The notes beneath the pieces are model-generated. The model was not told the DNA's origin and ran no database searches. It saw only the letters and a program-made list of their open reading frames with translations. The translations under genes and the position numbers were made by a program. Shown one piece after another: positions 34,764-46,800 of a stretch of 64,000 nt of DNA; position 1 is the stretch's first letter; every line of letters starts with the position of its first letter. Source of the stretch: Perilla frutescens (Eukaryota > Streptophyta > Magnoliopsida > Lamiales > Lamiaceae). The stretch covers positions 10,742,501 through 10,806,500 of the forward strand of contig BRKX01000017.1 in the NCBI GenBank assembly GCA_026008535.1. The letters are read 5' to 3'.

Positions 34764-37700
34764 GTTTCTTAAGCTGGAACTGTCGGGGGCTTGGGAACCA
34801 ACCGACAGTTCGATTTCTCAAATGAGAAATCAAGAAAAAAGATCCCACAATTTTGTTCATCATAGAATCAAAGTTAACATGCTTGGAATCCCAGACAATT
34901 CAAAAATCTCTAGGTTTTGATTATTCTCATTTTGTGGGCTGTAATACTATCCATAGTGGGAGAAGAGGAGGACTCTACTTGTTTTGGAAAGATACACTTT
35001 CCATCACCATTATCTCTAATTCCGAACACCACATTGATTCTTTTGTTAAGCCAAGTAACTCTGATCGAGGTTGGAGGCTCATAGGCATTTATGGTTGGCC
35101 TGAAGACCATCTCAAATATAAAACTTAGGAGTTAATGCGACAATTAAAGCAAGTTGAACATGATAAATGGTTATGTATTGGAGATTTAAACGAAGTGCTT
35201 TACCATCATGAAAAGTTAGGAGGACTTATGTGAGAAGATGAAAAATTGATGACTTTTAGAGATGCTTTGAATGAGTGTGGGTTTGATGATTTGGGTTATA
35301 AAGGATTTGGCTACACATGGACGAATGCTCAAGTGGGTGCTTCTAATATCCAAAAACGCTTAGATTGTGCTGTTGCTAATTCCAAATGGATTGAATGTTT
35401 CCCAAGCTTTTCTATGGAACATCTTATTCGATATGAGTCTGATCATAATCCAATTTATATCACTTGGGAAAAGTCCACGATACGGACTCGAGACAAGAAG
35501 AAACCATACCGATTTGAAGCTATGTGGCTACAAGAGACTTCATGCCATGATGTGGTTGAGGATACTTGGGGAAAGGACAATCAAGACAATCTCTTTCATG
35601 AAAAGTTGAAAGTTGTTGGCCAAGCTCTTAAGATTTGGGAAAGATATCAATTTGGCCATATCTCTAGCCAAATTCATGAGAAACAAAAATTATTTGCAGA
35701 GCTCCAAGTTAAGCCACTCACCGAGTCAACTTCCAGGGAGATTTGAATTCTTGAAAGGGAACTTAGATCTCTTATTTGTAAAGAGGAGTCAATGTGGCAT
35801 CAGAGATCACGTGCAAATTGGATCAAAGATGGGGATAAAAATACAAGCTTTTTCCATCGCACAACATTAGGTAGCAAGAGAAGAAATTTTATTAACAAAA
35901 TAAAGGATGCTAATAATATATGGACCACAAATGAGGAGAATATCAAGAACATATTAGTGGGCTATTTCCAACAATTATTCACCTATGAAGGTATTTCTGA
36001 TATGGAAAATAATTTTGAAACCATAGATCAGAGAGTTACAGATGACATGAATGAAGAGATGACAAAAGGTTATACCATAGAATAGGTTGTCGAGGCGATT
36101 AATCAAATGCACCCTCTCAAAGCCCCTGGCCCTGTCGGTATACCTGTTCTCTTCTACACTAAATTCCGGCATATCATAAAAAATGACGTCTTAAACGTTG
36201 TTCTGGATGTTTTGAATAACGAGGCCTCTCCTGAACATCTTAATGATACTTTCATTGTCTTGATTCCCAAGAAAAAACAGACTGAATATCCTAAAGATTT
36301 TAGGCCCATTAGTCTGTGCAATGTTGCTCTTAAGATCATCACAAAAACAATTGCAAATAGACTCAAACAATTCCTCCCAAAATTGATAAGTGTTAATCAG
36401 TCGGCTTTTGTTCCAGGGCACTTAATCACGGATAATGCTATTCTTGCCTTTGAAATTTTTCATGCTATGAAAAACAATAAGTCTTATCGTAGGCCCACTT
36501 TTACTCTTAAACTTGATATGGCTAAGGCCTACGATAGAGTTGAATGGTCTTTTTTGGAGGTTGCTCTTTCTAAATTTGGCTTCGTTAGTCCTGTTGTCAA
36601 GTTGATTAAGAGATGCATCTCTACTGTGAAGTATTCTGTGCTTGTTAATGGGAACCCCACTAACTATTTTACCCCTTCAAGGGGTTTAAGACAGGGGATC
36701 CACTATCTCCTTACCTTTTTCTCTTTTGTGCAGAATTTCTCTCAATCTTAGTCAGAAGGGTTGTTGAGGAAGGATCCCTACATGGTGTTAGAGTTTGTAG
36801 AAAGGCCCCTAGCATCTCACATCTTTTATTTGTTGATGACTGCCTCATTTTTGGCCGTGCAACAGAGGAACAAATTGATAAGGTCAAGCACATAATTTTT
36901 CTTATGGCGCGGCTACTGGACAACGTGTGAATTTTGATAAATCAAATATTTCTTTCAGCGGGGGTACCACTCATGAGCTTGCTGCCTTTCTCAGTGATCG
37001 ATGTGAAGTCACATGGGTTCGTAATCACTCAATCTATCTTGGGATGCCGGCTTTTATGGATAGATCTAGAAGAACTACATTTCGAAGTATTGAGGAAAGA
37101 GTCTCAAAGAAAATCAAAGATTGGAAGGCTTGGTTACTCTCATAGGCTGGAAAACTAATCTTAATCAAATCTGTGGTGCAGGGAATCCCAGTTTACATGA
37201 TGAGTTTCTTTCTTTTACCTACATCCACCATACAAAATGTGATGAGAAATATTACAAGATTTTGGTGGGGGCAAAAACATGATGAGAGACGTATTCACTT
37301 GTGTTCTTGGGAAATTTTGTGTAACCCTCTTAGCAAAGGAGGTATAGGATTGAGAGATCTGGAATATTTCAACAAAGCCATCCTTGCTAAACAAGGATGG
37401 CGAATTCTCTCTAAACCTGATATTCTCCTTGCTCAAGTCCTCAAAGCGAGGTATTTTCCTCATTCATCTTTTTTGGTAGCCTGTTTGAGATCCAATTCCA
37501 CTTATATTTGGAAAAGTCTAATTGTTGGGAGAGAAATACTGGAGTATGGATTAAATTGAAACATTAGGAACGGTCGGTCCACTCGAATATGGAAAGACCC
37601 CTGGATACCGAAAACCTATCCAAGCACTTACAACGAGAGAGCCTCTGTCTTTCCTAATCTACAACTGGAAAGTCAACTTTTCGAAGCTAATGGAGAGTAT

Positions 37701-38902
37701 TGGAATTCTAAGCTTATTGAAAACATTTTTCATCAAGATATTTCCAAACGTATTCTTGCCATTCCGTTGTGTCAGACCTCAATGGAAGATTGTCCATTTT
37801 GGAGGTTCAACAAAAACGGTATCTACTCAGTCAAATCAAGTTATTGGGTGATGAAGGGAATTAAAGATGCTAAGAAATTGATCCCTTCAGTTTTTTCACT
37901 GAGCCCGAATCCTTGGCTGTGGATATGGAAGCTCAAGATTCCTCTAAAAATTCACATTGTTTTATGGCGTTGCATGAGAGACATAATCCCTTCAAAAGAT
38001 AATTTATTGGGACAGGGTGTGGAGGTTGATCTGATCTGTGAGAGATGTGGGCTTGAGATTGAAACGATGGAACATGCATTGCGTGATTGTGGGTGGGCTA
38101 TTTTCTTTTGGGGTGCAGGTGCTCTCAGGCTTAGTATTCGTCTAGATTTGGAGAGAAATGTTTCGCTCCAGGATTGGATTTTGAAAGTTATCTATAATCG
38201 GGATGAAGATTACATAAGCACTTTTGTTTGTCATCTATGGATGATGTGGAGAGCTCGAAACTATTTGGTTTATCAGTGTAAGATACTGGATTTTCCTTCT
38301 TGTTTCAAAGTTGCACTGTCGGCCCTTTCGGAATATAAAATGATCAATTCAATTTATGTTGCGGAGTCTGAGAGACCTCTAACCCTTGATCTTGGAATCC
38401 CCCTTGTTATGGCACTTTAAAGATGAATGTTGATGCTGCTTTCAAAGGATTGAATGAGGCGGCTGTTGGCGTTATTTTCCGAGATGAGAATGCAGCTTTT
38501 ACTGGAGGCTTTTCACAGAAATTGGAGGTTTGTCTTGATGTTTTGGTGGCTGAATCTAATGCTTGTCTCAAAGGTCTTCTCATGCCATTGAATCTAAATT
38601 ACCATAATATTTTGGTCGAAATGGATTGTTTGGAACTTTTCCACTTCCTCTACAGTAGAAAAGTTCTCCCAATCCATGCTGGTAATGTTATTGCTGACAT
38701 CCTCAACCTCTCTGAAATCTTTGTTTCTCTGGAATTTCGATGGATCCCACGGTCGGCAAACAAAGTCGCATATCATCTAGTCCAATATGGTTATCTTGTG
38801 ATAAGGTTTTTTCGTCCAAAAATGAGCTGCCTATGCATATCAGTTTGGCTATTGATGATGATCTATTGTCAGTTGCCTCTATGTCATGCTTCTTTGTACT
38901 AA
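34760..38902 (+). pseudogene. LINE ORF2 (endonuclease, RT, zf-RVT, RNase H), broken
   Basis: ATG at 34760 starts MSFLSWNCRGLGNQPT, a standard L1-type endonuclease start. Later endonuclease motifs are GRRGGLYLFW, GDLNEVLYHHEK, RLDCAVANS and SDHNPI. Reverse transcriptase runs about 36107-36920 with FRPISLCNVALKI, LDMAKAYDRVEW and FVDDCLIF (the usual YADD). A zf-RVT domain (WIWKLKIPLKIHIVLWR, CERCGLEIETMEHAL) lies at about 37915-38110, and an RNase H (MNVDAAFKG, VAESNACLKG, VEMDCLELF) at 38423-38780. In-frame stops: 34823, 35126, 35231, 35744, 36083. A one-base loss at about 36697 in the G-run after GLRQG shifts the frame; another shift lies before 38423. Confidence 0.88.
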
Positions 38903-38984
38903 AAAAAAAAGTTCTCAGTTTCTACTTTCCCATTTCATTTTATATTTTTTATTCTAAAAAAATAAAAAAGCATATGTATAATAT

Positions 38985-39143
38985 ATGGGCGTGTAGCACG
39001 TTCCGCTACAGGCTTTACCTGTCAAAGCTCGCTCCGCCGCGGGCTTACCCGTTTGGGCCTGCCAGACAAACGGGTCTCAATATTAAAGCTTTACTTGTCT
39101 AAAAAAGTGGCGGGGACAGGCCTAGCCCATTTTGACTTGTCTA
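38985..39143. mobile_element. hAT-like terminal fragment
   Basis: GC-rich words (GGCTTTACCTGTCAAAGC, GCGGGCTTACCCG) and a right end CATTTTGACTTGTCTA. Its reverse complement TAGACAAGTCAAAATG matches the left terminus TAGACCTGTCAAAATG of the element at 40019-42101. No matching left end or 8-bp duplication was found, so this is a fragment or a badly decayed MITE of the same family. Confidence 0.45.
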
Positions 39144-39437
39144 TTCCCAGCATATGAAAAAATGGGGAGCTCTTGTTTTGTTATTAATTATATTTAACAT
39201 ATTTATATTTATAATTTGTAAATAGGGCTGCATAGAAATTAAATAAACTTAAAAATAAATTGATGGCTTGGATCATTTCACGGATTTACATTTTTATTTG
39301 TTTTTTGAACTGATTTTGATCATTTGGTTTTGAGTAAAAGACTTCTAGTCTAAATGTCGAATATCCTAGGATAGAAAGTGCATCTTTTTTACCCATAAAA
39401 AAAGAGTACAAAGTACCTTTTCCCTGGAAATTATTTA

Positions 39438-39575
39438 CCCTAGTGCTTGGGGTATTACCCCAACCACTAATACATGATTAAAAAAATAATAAAATTATAT
39501 TAGAGGGGTAATAAAAAATTATTATCATGTATTAGTGGTTGGTGGTTGGAGTAGTTGGGATAATACCCCAACCAC
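39438..39575. mobile_element. Foldback (hairpin) MITE-like element
   Basis: A perfect 19-bp inverted repeat, CCAACCACTAATACATGAT at 39460-39478 and its complement at 39524-39542, surrounds a 45-base AT-rich loop. The arms extend outward imperfectly through GGGGTATTACCCCAACC-like sequence on both sides, with a partial repeat of the right arm. No transposase and no clear target duplication. Confidence 0.6.
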
Positions 39576-41030
39576 TTGGATATATAGAAATTCCACCCTT
39601 TCCGCTTAATTTTAACGTACATACGCCCTTTGAACCATCTTAGAGGACAGTAAATAAAATCAGCCAAACTTGCATTGTTAATCTTAAAATTATTTAATTA
39701 TTTATATCTCATGTTCTTTTTTAACTTATAAATTAGCATATGATAATAAATTTAAAAAATTAGCATAATATCTATTGAAATAAAAAAAATAAAGGCCGTG
39801 AATATGTCAATAATAAAAAAGGAAGCTTTTACACAATCACGAAGTGATGTAGACATAAATAAACTAAAATAAATGGTTGCTGTTGTTGTTAACAAAAAAT
39901 TAAATAGATTTTTTTTTACATAAATCTATTTGGGAGAGGTGATAGTAGGTGGACTTGTGTAGAGTACACTAATTATATATAAATCTTATACAAGAAGGAA
40001 ATAAATATCACTTCCAATTAGACCTGTCAAAATGAATCAGCGGGGCGGGGCGGGCCTCTTCGAAAGCCCGCCTTTTGGCGGGACGAGTAAGCCCGCCAAG
40101 GTGACGGGCTTGAAAGTAAGGTCTTACCCGCACCCGCCTAGGTACACGGGTTAGCGGGTAGACTTTTTTTTTTTAAATAAAAAGCTTTATCTATTAATTA
40201 ACAAGTTGTTTTTCTCTGCACTTGATGAGCATATGGATACTTATCAAGTTATCGAACTTTTCATCTAAGATCCAAATATGTAACTCAAGAATCTGCTCTG
40301 ACTGCTCATAAACTAAAAATCAATATTAATCTTGTCAACATAATTTATTAACAATAACTTTTCATCCTTTAAATCTCGTCCAAAAATGTTTCCAAGCTAT
40401 CTAGTTTCTGTGAGTCCTCATAACCAACCAAACTCAACTTTTTAAATATTTTAAACCTTACTCATTCACTACATTCTCCAAGGTGTGGCAGATACTTAGT
40501 AAACTAAAAACCAAATGTCATATAACCAAAAAAAACTTGAAATCTTGATTCAGTAGTACAAAACCCCACAAGAAAGCCCCATTAATAGTTACATCGGTGA
40601 AAAACTAATATTGATCATTTATAGATCAATCAAGGTCTCTGCAACAAACCTTAATCAAATCGGTCAAGACCTCACTCTTCTCTTTGCTCGTTGTACACCG
40701 TGGCGGAGAGTATGAGAAGAGGTGTTTCTAGTTGCCGCTGCGTGCTCGCCGCTGCAGGTTGGAGGCTTGGAGCCGACTATGAGAGAGATGAGAGAGAGAA
40801 TCGAGGCAAAGAGGAGAGGAGATGAGAGAGTGGGAGAAGCTCTGGTAGGCAGTAGCTAGTCTGATGAGGTGAGTGGCGCTAATTCCTTAGTTTATGTAAA
40901 GTAAGGGTTAATTTTTTTTATTGAATTATATAAAAAAAAAAAAACCGGGCTTACCCTCTCATGCTCGCCAGAAAAAGGGACCTAAAAATGAACCCTACCC
41001 GCCTAAAAAAGAGGCGTGGATAGGCTGACC

Positions 41031-42063
41031 CAGGGCCGTCTAAGAGGGTGTGAAAGGTGTGCTTTCGCACAGGCCTCGCAATTTTTGGGGCCTAAAAAAA
41101 AATCTATTTAATATAACTTATTTATTTTTTTAATAAAATAAATTATCTCTATTCTCTTCTAATACCTAATACAAATATCGGGATTTTCAAGTTTCAACTT
41201 CCAACACAAATATTATTCATCTTCAATTTTCCAACTTTTCATCTTCATTCATAATTATTCTCTTTTAATTACCGTTGGATTTTTCTTCATCATCTGCTAT
41301 TGCACTATTTGTTGAGGAATCATTTAGAGTTAATTATTTTCTTTATATTGTTGATCAAGCAATATCTTCTCTTAAAAGCAGGTTTGAGCAATTTCAACAT
41401 TATGAAAAAATATTTGATTTTTTGTTTACTTCTAACAAGTTGCAGTCATTGGATGATATGAGTTTGAAGTCTTGTTGTATTCATTTTCATAATACACTTA
41501 AACATAATGAGTACTCTGATGTTGATGGAAATGAGTTATTTGTGGAGTTAAAATTATTTAGAGAAAAATTGACCGAAGATAATATAAGACCCCTTGATAT
41601 TTTGAAGTTTTTGAAATGTTTAGATTGTTTTTCTAATACAATTATCACATATAGAATTTTATTGACTATTTCTGTTACTGTTGCATCTGCAGAAAGAAGC
41701 TTTTCAAAATTGAAGTTGTTGAAGTCATATCTACGTTCGACGATGTCACAAGAAAGACTTAATGCATTGTTGATGATAGCTATAGAAAATGATATTTTGG
41801 AAAAGATTGAATATGAAGATTTAATTGATGAATTTGCTTCAAAGAGTGTTAGAAGAGTATCACTTTTTATGTAAAATTGTAGAAGACTCATATTTGCTTA
41901 AGGTTGTATTGAAAATATTATCAACACTATAAATACAATATTTTGAATTTTTAGTGTTTCTAACAATATTACTATAATTATAAAAATTATAATTTTTTTT
42001 TTTATTTTAGGGCCTAATTTTTATTATTTGCACAGGGCCTACAAAATCATTGAGACGGCACTG
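41031..42063 (+). mobile_element. Inner hAT element with partial transposase
   Basis: 1,033-bp element with ends CAGGGCCGTCT and (complement of the right end) CAGTGCCGTCT, inside a perfect 8-bp duplication GGCTGACC (41023-41030 and 42064-42071). It inserted into the outer hAT-like element. Subterminal GGGCCTAAAAA-type words occur near both ends. It encodes only the C-terminal transposase part at 41275-41874 and is therefore an internal-deletion derivative. Confidence 0.9.
41275..41874 (+). pseudogene. hAT transposase, C-terminal part with dimerisation domain
   Basis: Open frame of about 199 codons beginning at a TTG, so no true start. It contains IRPLDILKFLKCLD, then the hAT C-terminal dimerisation signature ASAERSFSKLKLLKSYLR and ERLNALLMIAIENDIL, ending SKSVRRVSLFM. 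This is the type found in plant TTF-type or MYM-type zinc-finger transposase relatives. The N-terminal zinc finger and most of the catalytic RNase H-like domain are missing. The frame itself is intact, suggesting the element is not very old. Confidence 0.85.
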
Positions 42064-42109
42064 GGCTGACCCGACGGGCTTATCCCGTTTCGATAGATCT
42101 ACTTCCAAT

Positions 42110-43500
42110 ACTGGAAAATATAATCATTTTAATATGGAAAGGTATAACTTCCAATACTGAAATGTATCACATTTATTTTACTAGAAATTACTGTAAGTTT
42201 GTTTTTTTTATAAAAAAAAAAGTCGATGGCATTTTTGTCATTGTTACTACAATAGATTAATTCCGAGCGCGATGCACAAATGAGATATGTATAATTATAT
42301 TTGTTATAAATTCTAATTATAAAAAATGAAAAAAACTTTATAACATAACATGATTAATTTATAACTATTGTGGATTAACGAAATTTTATATTATTCATTT
42401 TTAGATTAATTATCACATAAATTTGTGAATAATGGTCACTAAGATTAAGCTCAATAAAAAAACTATGGAAAAGAGAAATAAAGATTTAAACTTAATTTTG
42501 AAATTCAAATTCAGTAATAAGTATGAATAAAATGCATTGATTTCTACATTATGCAATAATTCACATTTGAAACTTTTGACAAAGTGTTCACAATTAATAA
42601 TAAAATATTACTTAGAGGACTGAAATTAATAATAAAAAATAAGTTTCTAAAATTAGAACTAATTTTAGTCGGGAAAATTATTTTTGGCAGTGATTTTTTG
42701 TTATTAAATAGATAAAGATTTTTTTGAATTGAAAAAAAAATATAACTTATAATATTGAAAAAAATATTATTTCTACCATCGAAAAATTATTTGCCTAGTA
42801 TAAATTTTCTAAACAACCGTTGTACCCAAAATTTTACCCTAGTGGGAAGGGTATGTATATAAGTAATACCAATATTAAAAGTGTATTAAACCTAAAAATA
42901 CTTTAAAAAGTATAACCTTTTTCATATAATTATAAATTATTTTCTTAAAGGAATAATTACAAAGTAAAGAAAAATCTAAAAAGTGTACCTAGTCATCCGA
43001 AACAGAAAAGAAAAATAAAACAAAAATTAATGAACGAAGGCAATAATGAAAAAAATAACACCAAAAAGGGAAAATAACGATTACAGAAGAATTGAATGTA
43101 GCCTACCTGCCTACTTTTTTTTTTTTTTTCCCTAATTCACCTCAACAGAGTCCAGCCCCAATCAATAGGGAAAAAAAAAGGATGCAACACCAATTAATAA
43201 TAATTGAAGTATTTAAAAAAAAATAGAGAGAGTAGCATTTTAAATGCGATAACGAAAATTTGATAATAAAATGGCTAAATCAGTAAATCTAGACAGAATT
43301 TGCAAACAAAATTATTTTCAATAGTATTAAGTTTTTCCCCCTTTCTTTTATCACCTTTTCTTAAGAATAATTACCATATATAAATATAATAAAGATAATT
43401 TATTAATGTATTGGAAAATAGCTATAAGCCTATTTTATTGGATAAAAGCGAGTAATGTTTAGTACATTACAAACTTAGCAAATTACTCCAAAAATCTGTA
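42110..43500. other. AT-rich intergenic DNA
   Basis: Homopolymer A and T runs and no coding signal. A TTCCAATACTG word follows the hAT target site and recurs near 42150. I see no gene or bounded element here. Confidence 0.6.
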
Positions 43501-43878
43501 ATCTTCTAAGATCTTCTGAAATAAATACAGTGAAATACCACTATTTTCTTATACCCAGTACCCCAGAAAAGAAAAGTGATAATAATTTTTCAGTCACACA
43601 TATATGTATGTATGTATGCATGTATATATATATACATGTATCTATAGCCTATATGTGTAGAGAGAGAAAAAAGTGGCAGTTTGTGCTTTCTCCCATTCAG
43701 CTCCCTTGTCTCCTGTCAGTAAATACCGGACTCAACACGCACAACACGCACCAATTTCCATTCCACACACACACATTCTCACTCGATTCTAACCTTCGTA
43801 AACCAATACAGCAGTACAAGTGGAGCACCAGCGATTTGATCTAGGGTTTGTTTGGGTTTGAAATGCGGAGGGACCACC
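43500..43878 (+). promoter_or_regulatory. Probable promoter and 5' UTR of CCCH gene
   Basis: Upstream of the start codon lie AAATAAATACA near 43520, a TA/TATG microsatellite (43596-43640), then CT-rich and CA-rich leader-like sequence (43680-43800) ending CTAGGGTTTGTTTGGGTTTG. The transcription start cannot be fixed from sequence. A short uORF in this leader overlaps the main start codon. Confidence 0.4.
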
Positions 43879-43886
43879 ATGGCTGA
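43863..43886 (+). CDS. Seven-codon uORF overlapping CCCH start
   Basis: ATG at 43863-43865 opens MRRDHHG followed by TGA at 43884-43886. It starts 16 bases before the main ATG in a different frame and terminates just after it. Scanning ribosomes that use it would bypass the main start and could only reach it by re-initiating after backing up, so it may lower translation. The context AAATGC is weak compared with ACCATGG at the main start, so leaky scanning is expected. Confidence 0.5.
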   Translation: MRRDHHG

Positions 43887-46800
43887 ATCACCATCATCAA
43901 CTTCTGAAAACCCCCAAATCGAGAAGGCAGGGTTAGGGTTTTTGGTCGATGACGATGCTCCGTCCGATCCGATCGAGCCTGCGCCTGAGATAATTGAGAT
44001 CCAGCACTCCGAAACTCCCGAGAATGCCCCTGGTGAGGAGATTGATCAACCCACCGCGGTGATGGTGGAGGTGGTGGGCGAAACCGCCGCCGCCGACGAT
44101 GAAGAGAATGAATTTTGCAATGCTATTGAAAGAGACTTGCGTGAGTTCACTATCCAGCAGGCCCAAATTGAGTGGGCCTTTGAGAAACTGGAAACCAATG
44201 ATGAGCAGAAAGTGATTGATTTGGTAACAGTGGGAAAAGGCGATCAGGATGAAGAAAAGGATGGAAAAGGTTCGGAAAGTTTCGAAGATGAAATTGATAT
44301 TGATGGGGGTGATGAGGACAAGGAGGGTAATGTAGCCAGTAAGTTGGACGATGGGGTGGCGAAATTAGGGAGATTTAATCAGAATAATAGCCGGAAGAGG
44401 ACTATCTATCCCATGAGACCTGATGCAGAAGATTGCGCGTATTATATGAAGTTTGGGTCGTGTAAATTTGGGTTGAATTGCAAGTTTAATCACCCTCCAA
44501 GGAGAAAGATCCAGGTTTGTTTGCATAGTTGGATAAATCATGATAATGATGTTTTTTTTTTTTGTGTAGTTCATCATATTGTAGTCAGTTGTCACTTGTT
44601 TTTAATAATTACAAACTGCTTGATTTTTGCAGGGTGCTAAGGAGAGAACTAATCATAAGGAAGAGAACTCAGAGAGAGGAGGGCAAACTGAATGCAAGGT
44701 TATTACATTTGTTTTTGGAATCTAGATATATTTTATTTACAAGCGGATGTGATTTTAATTCTTCATAGCACCCGTGTGGATTTACTTTTTTCAATATGTT
44801 TCCTGATAATTTCTTGCTAATTGAACACAAGATATAGTGTGATAATCTGAGTCTTTTGGTCTTGCTACCAAGACTCAGCTTTTGTTCGAACAATATGCAT
44901 GCGAAGCCATGTGTCTGCTTTTGCATTTCCTTACATTAGTGTTTTATTTATTATGTGAATATTATCTATCTGAGTAGTGTTACTCTCTAACTAATTCCTT
45001 TCCTGAAGCATGAAGTGCATCATTTTGCTGATATTTTATTTTCTTTCTCCTTTCATTATGCGTATAGGTTGAGTTTTTCCAAAGATTTTCTTATCTGATA
45101 CAGTGATTTACTTTTATGTAATGCAGTATTACCTGACATCTGGCGGGTGCAAATATGGAAAGGACTGTAAATACTCTCATGGTTCTGAGCGAAGCTCCAC
45201 AACCCATATGCCAGAGTTCAACTTCTTAGGGTTGCCGATTCGAATTGTATGGCCTTCCTGCGAACTTTGAAGTTTGTTTCATGTATATATGGATTTTGTT
45301 CCTTTGCTCTAGGCCTTGGTTTGATTCAGGTTGAAAATTTTTTACTCCCTGATTAAACAAATTAATTAGGGAGCTGCGAACGCAGCTAATTTAAGCTGTG
45401 AATGTTGAGTTTCATGAAATTAGGCACTTAAAAAATTTGAATGCCTATGAAAATTCTTGGTTGTCCTTTCTAACCGTAATACTGTGGATACAAAGAATAT
45501 CCAATGGAGAACTTTTAAAGAATATACCAAGCAAAGTTTGACTAGTTTTATTTGGCTCAGCTCAATCTGTTAATGACTCCTAAGTTGGTAATCCTAATCT
45601 TCTTTCACAGGGAGAAAAAGAGTGTCCCTACTACATGCGCACTGGGTCCTGCAAATATGGATCAAATTGCAGATTTCATCATCCTGAGCCTGTCACTGTT
45701 GGTGGTGACTCCCCTTCTGGATATAGAAATGGTGGCTCTTTTCCATCACAATTTGTTTCCTCATCATCTGCCCCTTCATGGTCTTCACCAAGAGCGTTTA
45801 ATGAGACTTCTCCATTCGTACCAGTTATGTTTCCTCCATCCCAAGGTGCCCCTACTTCAAATCAAGATTGGAATGGGTATCAGGTAATTTTTGCTTATCA
45901 TGCTATTGTATGGTTCATTAACGTCTGTATTAGTCTTCTATTTTCTTGGAATCTTATGCAGTTACTGTTTTTAGATATCTGCCTAGTACTGCTTTTGTTT
46001 CTATCTTTGGTAATATATTTAGATATTAGTCAGAATTGCTTTTCTGGAAACCTTTGTGTCTCTGTGTGTGTTCTTTAAAGTTAGTAATTGATCCTTCTTT
46101 TCTGGAAACAATTGTTTCTGGGTGGGAAATGATTTTCTCCAATCTAATTTGTTGATTTCTGAATGAAAGCATTTTGCTTGGATAATTGAATTGACATATG
46201 GAATGTTATTGTTGCTTGTTGGTAAATTGCTGGAAACATTTGAGGTAGGTGAGAGTGGGACAAATCCCACCACCTCAGTTTGATCTTGTCTCCGATGCTT
46301 CACAATTATATCAACATGGGGTTCAGTACGTAATGTATTCTTCCTTTTCACCTGGGTTAATTTTTATTATTATTATAGGGGAACAGGAAGGTTAGAGTAG
46401 GGAATTGGGAATATTATCAGTGTCCAAAATCTTCTGCTGTCTTTTTGTAAGCTATAGTTTATATAAAACTTTGGAATTTAGGAGTTCCCTATTTTACTCA
46501 TCGAGTATGCACATTCTAGTCAATCTATTTCTGTATGCGGTGTCTTGTGGTAAATGCTCAACTTAGCGAATGGGTAGCTTCCCTTAGTTCCTAAAAGAGT
46601 CAACGTGCTGCATTTAGTGAGTTAGAGATTGTAAACAAACAAATTTTCTGATCTATTTTATTTGTAATGTTTTTTCATTAACTTTAATCTCTAGCATGCT
46701 GGGCCCGTGGTCGAATCTAGAAATTATACTAGATAATATGGAAACCATAGAGAGTTTCAGTTTGGCTTGATTTGGTGTAATTAGTAAGTTTCATAATGTA

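Larger units (their letters stand above)
33170..38972 (+). mobile_element. L1-type LINE, near full length, decayed
   Basis: Non-LTR retrotransposon on the plus strand with ORF1 (33482-34763), ORF2 (34760-38902) and a 3' end with A-rich runs (CTAAAAAAAAAAG near 38900 and ATTCTAAAAAAATAAAAAAG near 38953-38972). The 5' UTR probably begins around 33170; I could not find target duplications, so the outer ends are approximate. Many stops and at least three frameshifts show that it is inactive. Confidence 0.85.
40019..42101. mobile_element. Outer hAT-like element, interrupted by a second hAT
   Basis: Terminal repeats TAGACCTGTCAAAATG (40019) and, in complement, TAGATCTATCGAAACG (ending 42101) agree at 12 of 16 positions, all differences being transitions. 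They are flanked by a perfect 8-bp duplication CTTCCAAT (40011-40018 and 42102-42109). Subterminal DNA is rich in GCCCGCC words. Without the inner element it would be about 1.04 kb. No transposase of its own is visible, so it was probably mobilised in trans. The 8-bp duplication and TAGA/TCTA ends place it in the hAT superfamily by structure. Confidence 0.8.

Noticed and set aside
43852..43881. Upstream TTG start for the CCCH protein
   Set aside because: Plant nuclear genes start at ATG almost always; the ATG at 43879 has strong ACCATGG context and the extra ten residues lack support.
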